NCBI RefSeq assembly: GCF_001299635.1
Contig: NZ_JRHN01000017.1
Coordinates: forward strand, 39,444-103,443
Origin: Clostridioides difficile
GTDB lineage: Bacteria > Bacillota > Clostridia > Peptostreptococcales > Peptostreptococcaceae
Length of the DNA stretch: 64,000 nucleotides
Reading direction: 5' to 3'
Notes under the pieces: model-generated
Database searches by the model: none
What the model was told of the DNA's origin: nothing
The model's input: only the letters and a program-made list of their open reading frames with translations
Shown: positions 46,275 through 55,621 of the stretch, piece after piece
How the letters are laid out: every line of letters starts with the position of its first letter
Numbering within the stretch: position 1 is the first letter of the stretch
Position numbers and translations under genes: made by a program

Positions 46275-46958
46275 ATGGAAATACTAAAATGTGAAAATCT
46301 CACAAAAATATATGGTTCAAATCAAACTAGGGTGACAGCCTTAAATAATGTGAATTTATCAGTTCAAAAAGGGGATTTTGTATCCATTGTAGGAGCATCT
46401 GGTTCTGGTAAATCAACATTATTACACATGCTTGGAGGAGTAGACAGACCAACATCTGGGAAAATTTATATTGAAGATACAGAAATAGCAAGTTTAAAAG
46501 AAGAAGCTCTAGCAGTTTTTCGACGTAGAAAAGTGGGTCTTATCTATCAATTTTATAATCTTATACCAACTCTTGATGTCAGAAAAAATATATTATTACC
46601 GATGTTACTTGATAAAAGAAAAGTGGATGAAGAGAGATTTTCTGAAATTGTATCAATACTAGGATTATCTGATAGATTAAATCATCTTCCAAGTCAACTT
46701 TCAGGTGGACAACAACAAAGAGTATCTATAGCTAGAAGTTTAATCTATAGACCAGCTATTTTATTAGCAGATGAGCCAACAGGTAATCTTGATAGAAAAA
46801 ATTCAGAAGAAATTGTAGACTTACTGAATATATCAAATAAACGATTTAATCAGACAATACTTCTTATTACTCATGATGAGAAAATAGCACTAGAAGCAAA
46901 TCGTATTGTAACTATGGAAGATGGTATGATTGTCTCTGAAAAGGTGGTGAAGAAATGA
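46275..46958 (+). CDS. ABC transporter ATP-binding protein, MacB/LolD type
   Basis: 227-residue ATPase from ATG 46275, which has AAAGGAGATG in front; a TTG at 46269 is less likely. Walker A GASGSGKSTLLHMLGG near residue 41, signature LSGGQQQRVSIARSL near 140 and Walker B ILLADEPTGNLD near 160 are all canonical, and the last is typical of the MacB/LolD/BceA branch. It overlaps the permease gene by 4 bp. Together they form an export or detoxification complex of the MacB/Bce superfamily, often directed at peptide antibiotics. A two-component system lies convergently downstream. Confidence 0.93.
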   Translation: MEILKCENLTKIYGSNQTRVTALNNVNLSVQKGDFVSIVGASGSGKSTLLHMLGGVDRPTSGKIYIEDTEIASLKEEALAVFRRRKVGLIYQFYNLIPTLDVRKNILLPMLLDKRKVDEERFSEIVSILGLSDRLNHLPSQLSGGQQQRVSIARSLIYRPAILLADEPTGNLDRKNSEEIVDLLNISNKRFNQTILLITHDEKIALEANRIVTMEDGMIVSEKVVKK

Positions 46959-49615
46959 ATATTCTTCAAGAATACACCTTAGACTTTGTACGTCGCAATA
47001 AACGCAGTAGTATAGCCATAATGTTAGCCATATTACTTACTACAACAATGATGTCTTCTTTATGTGGGCTATTGTATACGATGTGGAGTGATTTCGTAAG
47101 ACTTTCAATAGAGAAAGAAGGTAACTGGCATGGTGAATTATTTGATACTACCTATGGAAGTGACCTATCATTAATTGAAAATTTTTCTTCTGTTGATGAT
47201 GTAATGGTGAAAGGACAATGGTATGTAGGGAAAATTAGTAATGACAAAAGAGATTATATAATTTATAGAAATGCTACATCAGAATACTGGAACTCCATGC
47301 CAGAAAAAGACACTATACTAGAAGGTCGTCAACCAAAGAATGCTAATGAAATTGCACTTTCAAAACAGTACTTTGAAAGTAATCCAAGTACAAAGATTGG
47401 CGATAAGATTACTATTCCAATAGGTTATAGAACTTTAAATGGAAATTCTCTTGAACCTGTAGCTCCAAAATCAAAAAGTGAGAGTTTTAAAAAAACTTCA
47501 GAAATAACATTAACAATAGTAGGAAAAATGGATGTTACAACATCATCAGTTGTACCTGCATACACAGCTTTAGGATATTTGGACAAAAAAAGTATAAAAC
47601 CCAATGATAATATAACTGTGTACTTACGATTTAAAAATATACGAGATACATATAAAGAACTCCCAAAGCTTGCTAAGTCATTGGGGTGGAAAACTAACGA
47701 ATATGGAAAATATAATCTTAAATACAATAGTAATTATCTTTTAAAGATGTTAGTATTTTCTCCAGAACAGAAAGCATCTATGAATAGTATAGAAAAATTT
47801 GCAACTCCAATTATGTACTTTACAATAGCAATTTTTACAGTAGCAGTATTTGTAATGGTGATTTACAATGCATTTTCATTATCAGCAAATGCTAGACTTA
47901 CTCAATTAGGGATATTATCTAGCATTGGTGCATCACCAAAACAAATTAGGAAATCTGTGCTATTTGAAGGCTTTTTATTAACTATTATACCTCTGCCAAT
48001 TGGTTTATTTTTAGGCTGGTTATTGTGTGATAGACTTATAATTTATATTAATTCAATCAATTCTTCTACAGGTACTCAAAGTGTGGTATATACTTATGGT
48101 ATTCCTGCTTTTTTACCAGCAGTTTTACTTACAATAATAACAGTCTGGATTTCTGCACTTATACCAGCACGAAAAGTATCAAAGATATCTCCTATAGAAG
48201 CAATACGACAAGGAGATAGTATTAAGATAAAAAAATCACATAAATATTCACTAGGAAAGATATTTGGTATAGAAGGAGAACTTGCAATGAATGCACTTCA
48301 TGCACGTAAAAAATCCTATCGTACTGCAACAATATCTTTAACACTATCTTTTCTATTGCTTACAGGTTTTTTGCATATAATCGCAAACCAAGAAGGAGCA
48401 GAAGCTGTCTATGGAAGTGACGCTTATGAAAAACAAAGGGATATATCAATCCATTTAGCAAATGGAGAATCTGTAGAGCCTGCTTTTATTGAAAAACTAA
48501 GTAAGACAGAAGGTGTAAAGAGTTCATTATGTTATCTTAAAATGTCTGCTGCTACTTGGTTAACTGAAAAAGATGCCTCGAAAGAACTTGCAGAAAATGG
48601 TGGATTTAAAGGTGTAGTTTCATCTAAAAAATACTCTCCTATAGAACGTAATGGTAAATTTCGTATATACTCAGCTATAATTGGACTTGATGATAAGAGT
48701 TTTACAGAATATTGCAGACAAATTTCTGTAGACCCGAAGATATTCTACAATACAGAAAACCTAACTTCAATTGTATATAATAAAGAGGAAGATATTAATC
48801 GTAGTACACGAAGAGATAAAGTATATATAGATTATTTAAATCTTTCAATAGGAGACAATCTTAAATTAAATGAAAGAATATCTGATGAAGGTAAAGGCGA
48901 TTATACTTTTAATATGAAAGTGGGAGCTATTACAAATAAGCTTCCTCAAATAATAAATACTAATTCAAGATATACATTAATTCAAATAGTACCAATGTCT
49001 ATAGTGCAGGAAATATCTAAAAATTATAATGAAGAAGGTAGACTACGTTCAAATAATATGATGGGATTATTTAAAGTAGATAATAGTGAAGATATCCCAA
49101 AAGTAAAAGAAAAATTAGAGTCTATTTATAATAAAGCTTACGGGTCTGGAGATTATAGTATTGAGGATGTTGTAGAAAATGAAGAAAAAGATGTTAGTGG
49201 AAGAAAGACTATGAATTTAATAGTGAGCTTCATTACAGGATTGTTGGCTATGATTGGATTATCTAATGTATTGGCCACAGTGTCAGGGAATCTTAGAAGC
49301 AGAAGACAAGAGTTTGCCATGTTACGTTCTGTTGGATTATCACCAGATGGTATAAAAAAGATGCTTGCTTTAGAAGGATTATTTTTAGGAATTACACCAT
49401 TATTACTCAGTATTCCTGTACAAATAGCAATAGTGTATATTTTTCTACGTATAAATGAAATACACTTTATAGAGTATTTACCATTTGCACCTTTATCTAC
49501 AATAATAGGTTTTACTGTATTGATACTTTTTATTGTAATATCATCATATATGATAGGATATAAGCAATTAAAGAATGAAAATATAGTAGAATCTATAAAA
49601 AATGAAACAATATAA
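46955..49615 (+). CDS. FtsX-family ABC permease (two FtsX domains)
   Basis: 886-residue permease. The first helix is at about 20-45, followed by an extracytoplasmic domain to ~285, then an FtsX module (VFVMVIYNAFSLSANARLTQLGILSSIGASPKQIRKSVL) with three helices. A second helix near 455, another large extracytoplasmic domain, and a second FtsX module near 755-880 (RRQEFAMLRSVGLSPDGIKKML) follow. This duplicated arrangement is that of large MacB-like permeases in Firmicutes; BceB proteins are shorter. It pairs with the ATPase encoded just upstream. Substrate is not known; an antimicrobial peptide or lipid is the common guess for the family. Confidence 0.9.
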   Translation: MNILQEYTLDFVRRNKRSSIAIMLAILLTTTMMSSLCGLLYTMWSDFVRLSIEKEGNWHGELFDTTYGSDLSLIENFSSVDDVMVKGQWYVGKISNDKRDYIIYRNATSEYWNSMPEKDTILEGRQPKNANEIALSKQYFESNPSTKIGDKITIPIGYRTLNGNSLEPVAPKSKSESFKKTSEITLTIVGKMDVTTSSVVPAYTALGYLDKKSIKPNDNITVYLRFKNIRDTYKELPKLAKSLGWKTNEYGKYNLKYNSNYLLKMLVFSPEQKASMNSIEKFATPIMYFTIAIFTVAVFVMVIYNAFSLSANARLTQLGILSSIGASPKQIRKSVLFEGFLLTIIPLPIGLFLGWLLCDRLIIYINSINSSTGTQSVVYTYGIPAFLPAVLLTIITVWISALIPARKVSKISPIEAIRQGDSIKIKKSHKYSLGKIFGIEGELAMNALHARKKSYRTATISLTLSFLLLTGFLHIIANQEGAEAVYGSDAYEKQRDISIHLANGESVEPAFIEKLSKTEGVKSSLCYLKMSAATWLTEKDASKELAENGGFKGVVSSKKYSPIERNGKFRIYSAIIGLDDKSFTEYCRQISVDPKIFYNTENLTSIVYNKEEDINRSTRRDKVYIDYLNLSIGDNLKLNERISDEGKGDYTFNMKVGAITNKLPQIINTNSRYTLIQIVPMSIVQEISKNYNEEGRLRSNNMMGLFKVDNSEDIPKVKEKLESIYNKAYGSGDYSIEDVVENEEKDVSGRKTMNLIVSFITGLLAMIGLSNVLATVSGNLRSRRQEFAMLRSVGLSPDGIKKMLALEGLFLGITPLLLSIPVQIAIVYIFLRINEIHFIEYLPFAPLSTIIGFTVLILFIVISSYMIGYKQLKNENIVESIKNETI

Positions 49616-49772
49616 ATAAAAGTTATCTGAATTAATTTAAGAATAACACCTTAAGACTATTGATAAGTATAGGTATGGTTCTATTATTTATTTAATAAAA
49701 TCTGATTTATTTAATAAAGTATGAAATATAAATAGAAATATATTGTTTAAATAATAGATAGGATATAAATAT

Positions 49773-49810
49773 GACTGGATTATAGGATTTTACCTATAAT
49801 CCAGTCTTTT
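49773..49810. terminator. Bidirectional terminator between ABC operon and two-component genes
   Basis: A perfect 14-bp stem (49773-49786 with 49793-49806) with a 6-nt loop and TTTT on the + strand, directly after the kinase stop on the minus strand. Confidence 0.85.
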
Positions 49811-50990
49811 ATGTGTAAAATTTAATTATGAACCTTGCACCACCATTATGACAATTTTCTGCATGCAGAGTTCCGTTTTGACGTTCTATAATAGACCTTG
49901 ATAGAGCAAGTCCTATACCAATACTATCCTTATTAGCATTTTTACCACGATAAAATCTATTAAAAATATATGGGAGTTCTTCCTGAGAAAATCCATTACC
50001 ATTATCCTCTATAATAATTTCAGTATATAGAGGATTTTTGTTGTAGTAAGCAATAATATGTCCACCATTTTCTATATGTTCACTACAATTTTTGAAAATA
50101 TTCAAAAGAGCTTCTAAAGTCCAATTAATATCAACTTCAAATTCTACTGAATCGCAACTTTCTATAGAAAGTGTTTGATGTTTTTCTTTTAAAGAATCTT
50201 CTATAGGCTCAACTGCATAAGTGAGTAGAGAATGTACATCTATAAGTTTTCTTTCAAATATTAAAGTACTTGTATCCAATTTTGATAATATAAGTAAAGA
50301 TGAAACTAATCTCTCAAGTCTTGAGATTTGATTTGTAAGTCTATGAATATAATCTATTTCCTCATCAGAGCAACTTTCTGAAAGTAGTTGTGCCATAAGT
50401 GACATAGAAGTAATTGGAGTCTTAAGCTGATGTGCAATATCTGCAAGATTATCAGAAAGGGTCTGCCTTTCTTTTAAAGCAAATTCCTTTGAACAACGAA
50501 GCTCTCCTACTGTTTTGTATATCTCATCTTCAAGGTGAGAAAATTCATCTTCACATCGTAAAAGCACAGACTCTTTTCCTGAGTTTACTTTTTCTAAGTA
50601 TCTAGTAAGATTGTTTATTCTATTCATTTTTTGTATATTTTGTTTATGTTTAAGTATATATACAACTAGAGCTATTGTTGAAATTATAATAAAAGAAACC
50701 ACGAAAAAGTAAAAAAAGTTTTTACTCCAAAATGTACCTTTAGAGTATCCATGCTTTAATAAAATCTCATTTCCAATGTTAAGGTTATTATCACCTGAAT
50801 CTTTTAGAGATTTTAGTATATGTTCTGTAGACTTAGGATTGAACTCATATGATGCACCAATAGCTTTAGACATCATTTTATATTCATCAAAAGAAGTTAT
50901 AGTTGTTAGAATTACACTTAACAAAACAGTTATAGCGAAACAGAATAATATAAACACAGCTGTATTATTGATGTCTCTTGGAGTTTTCAC
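49809..50990 (-). CDS. Sensor histidine kinase
   Basis: 393 residues. Two membrane helices (about 10-32 and 88-112) flank an extracytoplasmic loop of some 55 residues. The phospho-acceptor is H187 in DIAHQLKTPITS; ATP-binding motifs are LLNIFKNCSEH (N box), EDNGNGFS (G1), FNRFYRG and SIGIGLALSRSI (G2). The start overlaps the response regulator stop by one base, so the pair is co-transcribed, regulator first. It is convergent with the MacB-type ABC operon; many such pairs control a neighbouring exporter. Sensed signal unknown. Confidence 0.92.
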   Translation of the reverse strand: MKTPRDINNTAVFILFCFAITVLLSVILTTITSFDEYKMMSKAIGASYEFNPKSTEHILKSLKDSGDNNLNIGNEILLKHGYSKGTFWSKNFFYFFVVSFIIISTIALVVYILKHKQNIQKMNRINNLTRYLEKVNSGKESVLLRCEDEFSHLEDEIYKTVGELRCSKEFALKERQTLSDNLADIAHQLKTPITSMSLMAQLLSESCSDEEIDYIHRLTNQISRLERLVSSLLILSKLDTSTLIFERKLIDVHSLLTYAVEPIEDSLKEKHQTLSIESCDSVEFEVDINWTLEALLNIFKNCSEHIENGGHIIAYYNKNPLYTEIIIEDNGNGFSQEELPYIFNRFYRGKNANKDSIGIGLALSRSIIERQNGTLHAENCHNGGARFIIKFYT

Positions 50991-51652
50991 TAATTATCCT
51001 CCATTCTATATCCTATGCCTCTCAATGTTTTTATACAAGGTGGATTTTTTAATTTTTCCCTAAGACGTTTTATTGTAACAGTAAGGGTATTGTCATTGAC
51101 AAAGTTGCCATCTACGTCCCATAGCATTTCTAATAACTTTGTGCGAGTCATAGCTTTATTCTTATTTTCCATCAAGCTTAAAAGGAGCTTATATTCTCCT
51201 GCTGTCAAAAGTACTTCAACATTATCTAAATATACTTTGACTTCAACTTTATTCAATTTTATATTTTTGCATGTAATAGTATTGTTAATATCAGGATGAG
51301 TTCTTCTAAGAACTGCATTAATTCTAGATTGGAGTACTGAAAGTAAAAATGGCTTAACCACATAGTCATCTGCACCCATATCTAATCCATGTATAATGTC
51401 TTTTTCATCATCACGAACAGTCAAAAATATTACTGGAGTATCTTCTATACTTTTAACATATTGACAAAATTCATATCCAATACCATCAGGTAAATTTAAG
51501 TCAAGTAGAACCAAATCAATAGTTTTATCAAAGTTTTTCTTCGCTTCAGCAATAGTATTATAACAACACACTGTGTGATTTTTCTTTTCAAGAGAAGTTT
51601 TTATCCCAAATGTAATTGTATCATCATCTTCCAGAAGTAGTATTTTAGCCAT
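50990..51652 (-). CDS. OmpR-family response regulator
   Basis: 220 residues with a receiver domain (D9-D10 pair, phospho-acceptor D51 in LVLLDLNLPDG, the lysine in VVKPF near 101) and a C-terminal winged helix ending in LREKLKNPPCIKTLRGIGYRM. It forms a pair with the kinase encoded immediately downstream on the minus strand. Close to VraR/BceR-like regulators of antibiotic exporters, so the adjacent MacB-type ABC operon is the most likely target, although it is convergent and separated by a terminator. A TetR gene lies upstream with its own start. Confidence 0.92.
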   Translation of the reverse strand: MAKILLLEDDDTITFGIKTSLEKKNHTVCCYNTIAEAKKNFDKTIDLVLLDLNLPDGIGYEFCQYVKSIEDTPVIFLTVRDDEKDIIHGLDMGADDYVVKPFLLSVLQSRINAVLRRTHPDINNTITCKNIKLNKVEVKVYLDNVEVLLTAGEYKLLLSLMENKNKAMTRTKLLEMLWDVDGNFVNDNTLTVTIKRLREKLKNPPCIKTLRGIGYRMEDN

Positions 51653-51764
51653 TTACTTTTAATCCTTTCATCAGTTTAAATTTTTAATTTTAGATTTAAT
51701 ATTTTTTCATATTAAAGATAGGAAAAGTATAATTTAAGTAATATAAAGTTTAATTTATAAACTT

Positions 51765-52403
51765 CTAAACTTTAAGTGAATTTATCAAAAGAGAAAGTGT
51801 TGTTTCAATAAATTTCTCTTCATCTATATTAAAATTATCTAGGTACGATTTTCCTGTTAAAGATAATAAATTAAAAAATCCTGTGAGGGTAAATATTGAT
51901 GAATACATAAGAGTAGGTATTTCAATATCATATCTAATACTTCCATCATTTTTTCCAACTTCAAACATTGCTTGGATTTCGTCAAACATAAATTTGTTAA
52001 AAGAAAAAAACTTATTCTTAAATGGTATCTCTGTATCTGAGTTTCTCGATTGTACAGCACCAATCATCCCCATAAGAGATAGAAGTGAGGGATTAGTACA
52101 ATAAAATTTATAAAATGCAAAGTATGAAAATTTTATTTTTTCAAATCCTGTTTTACCCTTTACATTTTCTATTTCAATACTATTCCAAAGTCTCTCATAT
52201 CCTCTTAAAACGACAGCAAAAAATAAATCTTCTTTACATGAGAAATATTTATATATAGTACGTTTAGTATATTCAACTTCTTTTGCCAATTCATTCATAG
52301 TTGTATTATCAAAGCCATTAAGGCAAAATAATATTTCTGCCTTATCAATAATCTCGTTTTCTTTTTGTAATTTTTCTTTATCTCTTCTTGATAATTCTGA
52401 CAT
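51765..52403 (-). CDS. TetR-family transcriptional regulator
   Basis: 212 residues. The N-terminal helix-turn-helix is typical (IIDKAEILFCLNGFDNTTMNELAKEVEYTKRTIYKYFSCKEDLFFAVV), and a helical ligand-binding domain follows. An AAAGGAAT site precedes the ATG at 52403 on the minus strand. The intergenic region to the divergent MBL-fold gene holds two dyads built on GTATAC, the probable operators. It therefore most likely represses itself and the MBL gene. Ligand unknown. Confidence 0.92.
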   Translation of the reverse strand: MSELSRRDKEKLQKENEIIDKAEILFCLNGFDNTTMNELAKEVEYTKRTIYKYFSCKEDLFFAVVLRGYERLWNSIEIENVKGKTGFEKIKFSYFAFYKFYCTNPSLLSLMGMIGAVQSRNSDTEIPFKNKFFSFNKFMFDEIQAMFEVGKNDGSIRYDIEIPTLMYSSIFTLTGFFNLLSLTGKSYLDNFNIDEEKFIETTLSLLINSLKV

Positions 52404-52432
52404 ATAAATTATTCCTTTCTATTGATAATAAT

Positions 52433-52487
52433 GTATACCGATGGTATACTTGTGTAATTATGATATATTTATATACTGATGGTATAC
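52433..52487. promoter_or_regulatory. Two GTATAC dyads, probable TetR operators
   Basis: A perfect 17-bp dyad GTATACC-GAT-GGTATAC at 52433-52449 and a near copy at 52471-52487 (ATATACTGATGGTATAC), with centres 38 bp apart. They lie 30-84 bp from the TetR start and about 96 bp or more before the divergent MBL gene. Confidence 0.8.
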
Positions 52488-52582
52488 TTTTATGAAAATA
52501 AAATTGATATTAAGTCTTATAGATATTTATAACTTCACTAATTAATTATATAGGCAAAAGACTAAATAGGGGGAATTTATTT

Positions 52583-53188
52583 ATGAAAATAACAGAAAAT
52601 GTATTAATGTTAGATAGTACTTGTGGTTCAAATTGTTTTATTGTGTTTGATAAAGAGCTTACTCTTATAGACACAGGACTTCCTTTTATGGGGAAGAGCA
52701 TAATTAAAGAATTAAAAACACTTGGAATTAAACTTACAGATATTAAACATATTTTACTAACACATCATGATGTTGACCATATATCTAATGTTAAGTTGCT
52801 AAAAGAACAGACAAGAGCGAAAGTGTGGGCTCATATAGAAGATATACCTTTTATTATAGGAGAGAAGGATAGACCTGGATTCAAAAAGTTTATAGGAAAG
52901 ACAATTTCGAGAAGAATTATTAAGGATATTGAACCTTATGAAGAAAATATGAAGATTGGAAATATACAAATTATCCATACTCCAGGTCATACTCCAGGGC
53001 ATGTGTGTATGGTTTTTGAAGATGTATTATTTGCAGGAGATTTAGTTAAAAATAAGAATGGGAATATAATTCCTTATCCTAATCTTTGGAATTGGGATTC
53101 TGAAAAGATGATGAAATCTATAAAAGAATTAAATAATTTTAAATATGAATGGATATGTATGTCTCATGGACTTCCTTGCATTAAGTAA
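52583..53188 (+). CDS. MBL-fold metallohydrolase
   Basis: 201-residue metallo-beta-lactamase-fold hydrolase. Metal ligands are seen in HILLTHHDVDHIS near residues 57-69 (HxHxDH), then IHTPGHTPGHVCM near 131 and FAGDLV near 150, with a C-terminal SHGLP histidine. It is of the glyoxalase II/YcbL-like general type; the size fits a small thioester or lactone hydrolase. True carbapenemase activity is not suggested. A GGGGGAA site precedes the ATG. It is divergent from the TetR gene with shared operators, so it probably acts on, or responds to, the TetR ligand. Confidence 0.87.
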   Translation: MKITENVLMLDSTCGSNCFIVFDKELTLIDTGLPFMGKSIIKELKTLGIKLTDIKHILLTHHDVDHISNVKLLKEQTRAKVWAHIEDIPFIIGEKDRPGFKKFIGKTISRRIIKDIEPYEENMKIGNIQIIHTPGHTPGHVCMVFEDVLFAGDLVKNKNGNIIPYPNLWNWDSEKMMKSIKELNNFKYEWICMSHGLPCIK

Positions 53189-53236
53189 CAAAAATAACAA
53201 TCTATAATAGGTATATCCTATATTATCTATTGACTA

Positions 53237-53278
53237 TATCCAATATTGGTGATAATATAATATCCAAGATTGAGTATA
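53237..53278 (+). promoter_or_regulatory. Inverted repeats, candidate PadR sites
   Basis: TATCCAATATTGGTGATA at 53237-53254 contains the palindrome CCAATATTGG (53240-53249); a related TATCCAAGATTGAGTATA is at 53261-53278. CAATGTTGG and AATATTGG recur before the ABC operon at 54072-54094. Likely PadR autoregulatory sites. Confidence 0.55.
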
Positions 53279-53291
53279 GGTGGTGAATTTT

Positions 53292-54017
53292 ATGATACGC
53301 ACTTTAATTTTATATTATCTAAATATTAAACCAACACATGGGTATGAAATTCAGAAGTTTCTACAGGTGTCTGGTGCAGATAGATGGACTAAAATACAGT
53401 CTGGGTCAATATACTATGCGTTGACAAAACTAGAAAAAGATGGAGCAGTTAGGGTTTTAAGAGAAGAAAAAACTGGTGCTAGAATTCGTAAAATCTATGA
53501 GATTACCCAAAGTGGCAAATTAGAGTTAAAGGAAGAAATACAAAAAGAACTTCAAACGCCAATAGTACCAACAGGTTCAAATAAATTCCTATTACATAAT
53601 ATTTTGGATGTCTTACCTAAGGATATTTTACAAAAGAATCTTGAAAAGCATATAAAATATTTGATAGAACAGAAGAAGTATTGGGAAAATTGGAAAGAGA
53701 TTAAAAAAATTGATAAAAAGAGTCTTGCAACAGAAAAGATTGCATTTGATATGACAATAGATAATCTAAATTATCAAATTCTATGGCATGAAGAAATATT
53801 AAATAATCTTGATAAGTATATATCTGTCGGTTGTGAGACGCAAAATATAATTAAATCTATAGATTTTTCAAATATAGAAGATGATTTTTTATTTACATCT
53901 GAGACAACAAATGAATTACTAGAAGTCCAGAGACTTAGAGATGAAATAATTGATAACCCAGATAAAGCTATAGAGAACATAGATAAAATAATATTAAAAT
54001 TAAAAAATAAGCATTAA
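53292..54017 (+). CDS. PadR-family transcriptional regulator
   Basis: 241 residues from ATG 53292, placed after AGGTGGTG; an in-frame GTG at 53280 lies in that site. The N-terminal winged helix is typical of PadR (ILYYLNIKPTHGYEIQKFL and QSGSIYYALTKLEKDGAVRV). The C-terminal ~140 residues are helical and probably serve dimerisation and ligand binding. It precedes a three-gene ABC-2 exporter operon by 100 bp, and similar TTGG half-sites occur before both. PadR proteins commonly repress such exporters (as with LadR/PadR-regulated drug pumps), so this looks like a local drug-sensing circuit. Confidence 0.9.
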   Translation: MIRTLILYYLNIKPTHGYEIQKFLQVSGADRWTKIQSGSIYYALTKLEKDGAVRVLREEKTGARIRKIYEITQSGKLELKEEIQKELQTPIVPTGSNKFLLHNILDVLPKDILQKNLEKHIKYLIEQKKYWENWKEIKKIDKKSLATEKIAFDMTIDNLNYQILWHEEILNNLDKYISVGCETQNIIKSIDFSNIEDDFLFTSETTNELLEVQRLRDEIIDNPDKAIENIDKIILKLKNKH

Positions 54018-54117
54018 ATTTTATTATAATAGCACGAGTAAAATACTCGTGTTTTAAAAAAATAATATATACAATGTTGGATATATAATATTGGTTAAAT
54101 ACTTGGGAGGTTTATAA

Positions 54118-54876
54118 ATGAGTAATGTATTATTGGAGATTGAAAATATATCTAAGAAGTATAAGGACAAGGAAGTTATATCAGGAGAAAGCTTCAAGGT
54201 ATTCGAAGGAGATATTTTAGGTTTTATTGGACCAAATGGAGCAGGAAAAAGCACATCTATAAATATGTTTACAACGATTGTGTCACCTGATGCTGGAAAC
54301 ATATATTATGAAGGAAAAAATATATCTAATCAAAAAAATGATTTTAAGCGTTCACTTGGTGTTGTACCACAGGAATTAGCTATATATGAAGATTTAAGTG
54401 CATATGATAATGTTAAATTTTTTTGTTCATTATATGGATTTAGAGGTAGAGAACTTAAAAATAGAACTAAAGAAGCTTTAGAGTTTGTTGGACTTTGGGA
54501 GAGACATAAGGAGTTTCCTTCAAAATTTTCAGGAGGGATGAAACGTAGGCTCAACATAGCCTGTGCAATTTCACATAGCCCTAAAATCCTTATTATGGAT
54601 GAGCCAACAGTAGGTATTGACCCTCAATCAAGAAATAAAATTATGGAGGCAATTAAAGATATTAATGCTAATGGTACAACAGTTATATATACTAGTCACT
54701 ATATGGAAGAAATTGAAATCTTATGCAATAGAATTGTTTTAATAGACAAAGGAGTGATTATAGAAGATTTAGATAAAAACTTATATAAAAGCAAATATTT
54801 TAAATTTGGTTGTAAGACATTAGAAGATATTTTTTTACATATTACAGGTACAGACTTAAGAGATTTGGAGGAATAA
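54118..54876 (+). CDS. ABC-2 type exporter, ATP-binding protein
   Basis: 252-residue ATPase of the DrrA/CcmA-like group. Walker A GPNGAGKSTSINMF near residue 40, signature FSGGMKRRLNIACAI near 139 and Walker B ILIMDEPTVGIDPQSR near 158 are canonical. The family exports drugs, lipids or antibiotics. A GGGAGG site precedes the ATG. It heads an operon with two ABC-2 permease genes, 4 bp and 0 bp apart, so the complex would be an ATPase dimer with a permease heterodimer. Regulated probably by the adjacent PadR. Confidence 0.94.
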   Translation: MSNVLLEIENISKKYKDKEVISGESFKVFEGDILGFIGPNGAGKSTSINMFTTIVSPDAGNIYYEGKNISNQKNDFKRSLGVVPQELAIYEDLSAYDNVKFFCSLYGFRGRELKNRTKEALEFVGLWERHKEFPSKFSGGMKRRLNIACAISHSPKILIMDEPTVGIDPQSRNKIMEAIKDINANGTTVIYTSHYMEEIEILCNRIVLIDKGVIIEDLDKNLYKSKYFKFGCKTLEDIFLHITGTDLRDLEE

Positions 54877-54880
54877 ATAG

Positions 54881-55621
54881 ATGAGATATTTTTTACCATT
54901 GTTCAAATTAGGAGTGAAACGAAGAAGTAAAGATTTTTTTATTTTATCTTATAATATTGTTTTTCCAGTAATCATCATCATACTATTAGGATATTTAACA
55001 TCAAAATCTTATGGAGAGGAATTTACATCATACAATTATTATACCATTGTTACAATACCATTTTGTATTTTTATGGGAATCATTAGTGTTTCATATGCAG
55101 CACAGGATGAAAAAGTTTCAAATACATCATATCGTTATATGATTTCTCCTATTTCAGTAGCAAACTTAGTTCTTTCAAAACTCTTCTCTTGTACAATAAT
55201 ACTTTCACTATGCAATTTGATAACTTTATTTTTGTTAATAGGTATTTTTCATATGAGTTTTGGTGGAAAATTTTTAGCTGTTATTTTTCTTTTGACATGT
55301 GAATCAATTGTAGTATCATCCATTGGATTGTTTTTGGGATTTGTTTGTAAAAATTTAGATATGTTACGTAATATCATTAATATACCAATAGTGATTTTTG
55401 GCTTTTTAGGAGGAGTATTTTTTCCAGTTAGCTCATTAAATTCAACTATTTCATTAATAATAAATATATCACCATTAACATGGATTAATAGAGCTATAGT
55501 TGCTTGTATATATGATAATAACTTGCATCTCCTTTTTAATATATCATGCATATTTATAGTCACAAGTATATTTATAACAATACTTACAATTAAATTTTTC
55601 AAAAAGGAGGTTTTTATATAG
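54881..55621 (+). CDS. ABC-2 type permease
   Basis: 246 residues, six predicted helices, ABC-2 family. The first helix is near 20-40 (ILSYNIVFPVIIIILLGYL), and the conserved late motif GFLGGVFFPVSSLNSTISLIINISPLTWINRAIVA is characteristic. It begins 4 bp after the ATPase gene with a GGAGGAA site, and its stop overlaps the next GTG by one base. It is shorter than the second permease, which has an extra extracytoplasmic domain; the two are expected to form a heterodimer. Substrate unknown. Confidence 0.9.
   Translation: MRYFLPLFKLGVKRRSKDFFILSYNIVFPVIIIILLGYLTSKSYGEEFTSYNYYTIVTIPFCIFMGIISVSYAAQDEKVSNTSYRYMISPISVANLVLSKLFSCTIILSLCNLITLFLLIGIFHMSFGGKFLAVIFLLTCESIVVSSIGLFLGFVCKNLDMLRNIINIPIVIFGFLGGVFFPVSSLNSTISLIINISPLTWINRAIVACIYDNNLHLLFNISCIFIVTSIFITILTIKFFKKEVFI

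Noticed and set aside
52583..53188. MBL-fold protein as a metallo-beta-lactamase (carbapenemase)
   Set aside because: It has the general HxHxDH motif but no signal peptide, and it looks like the glyoxalase II-type hydrolases; beta-lactamase function is not supported.
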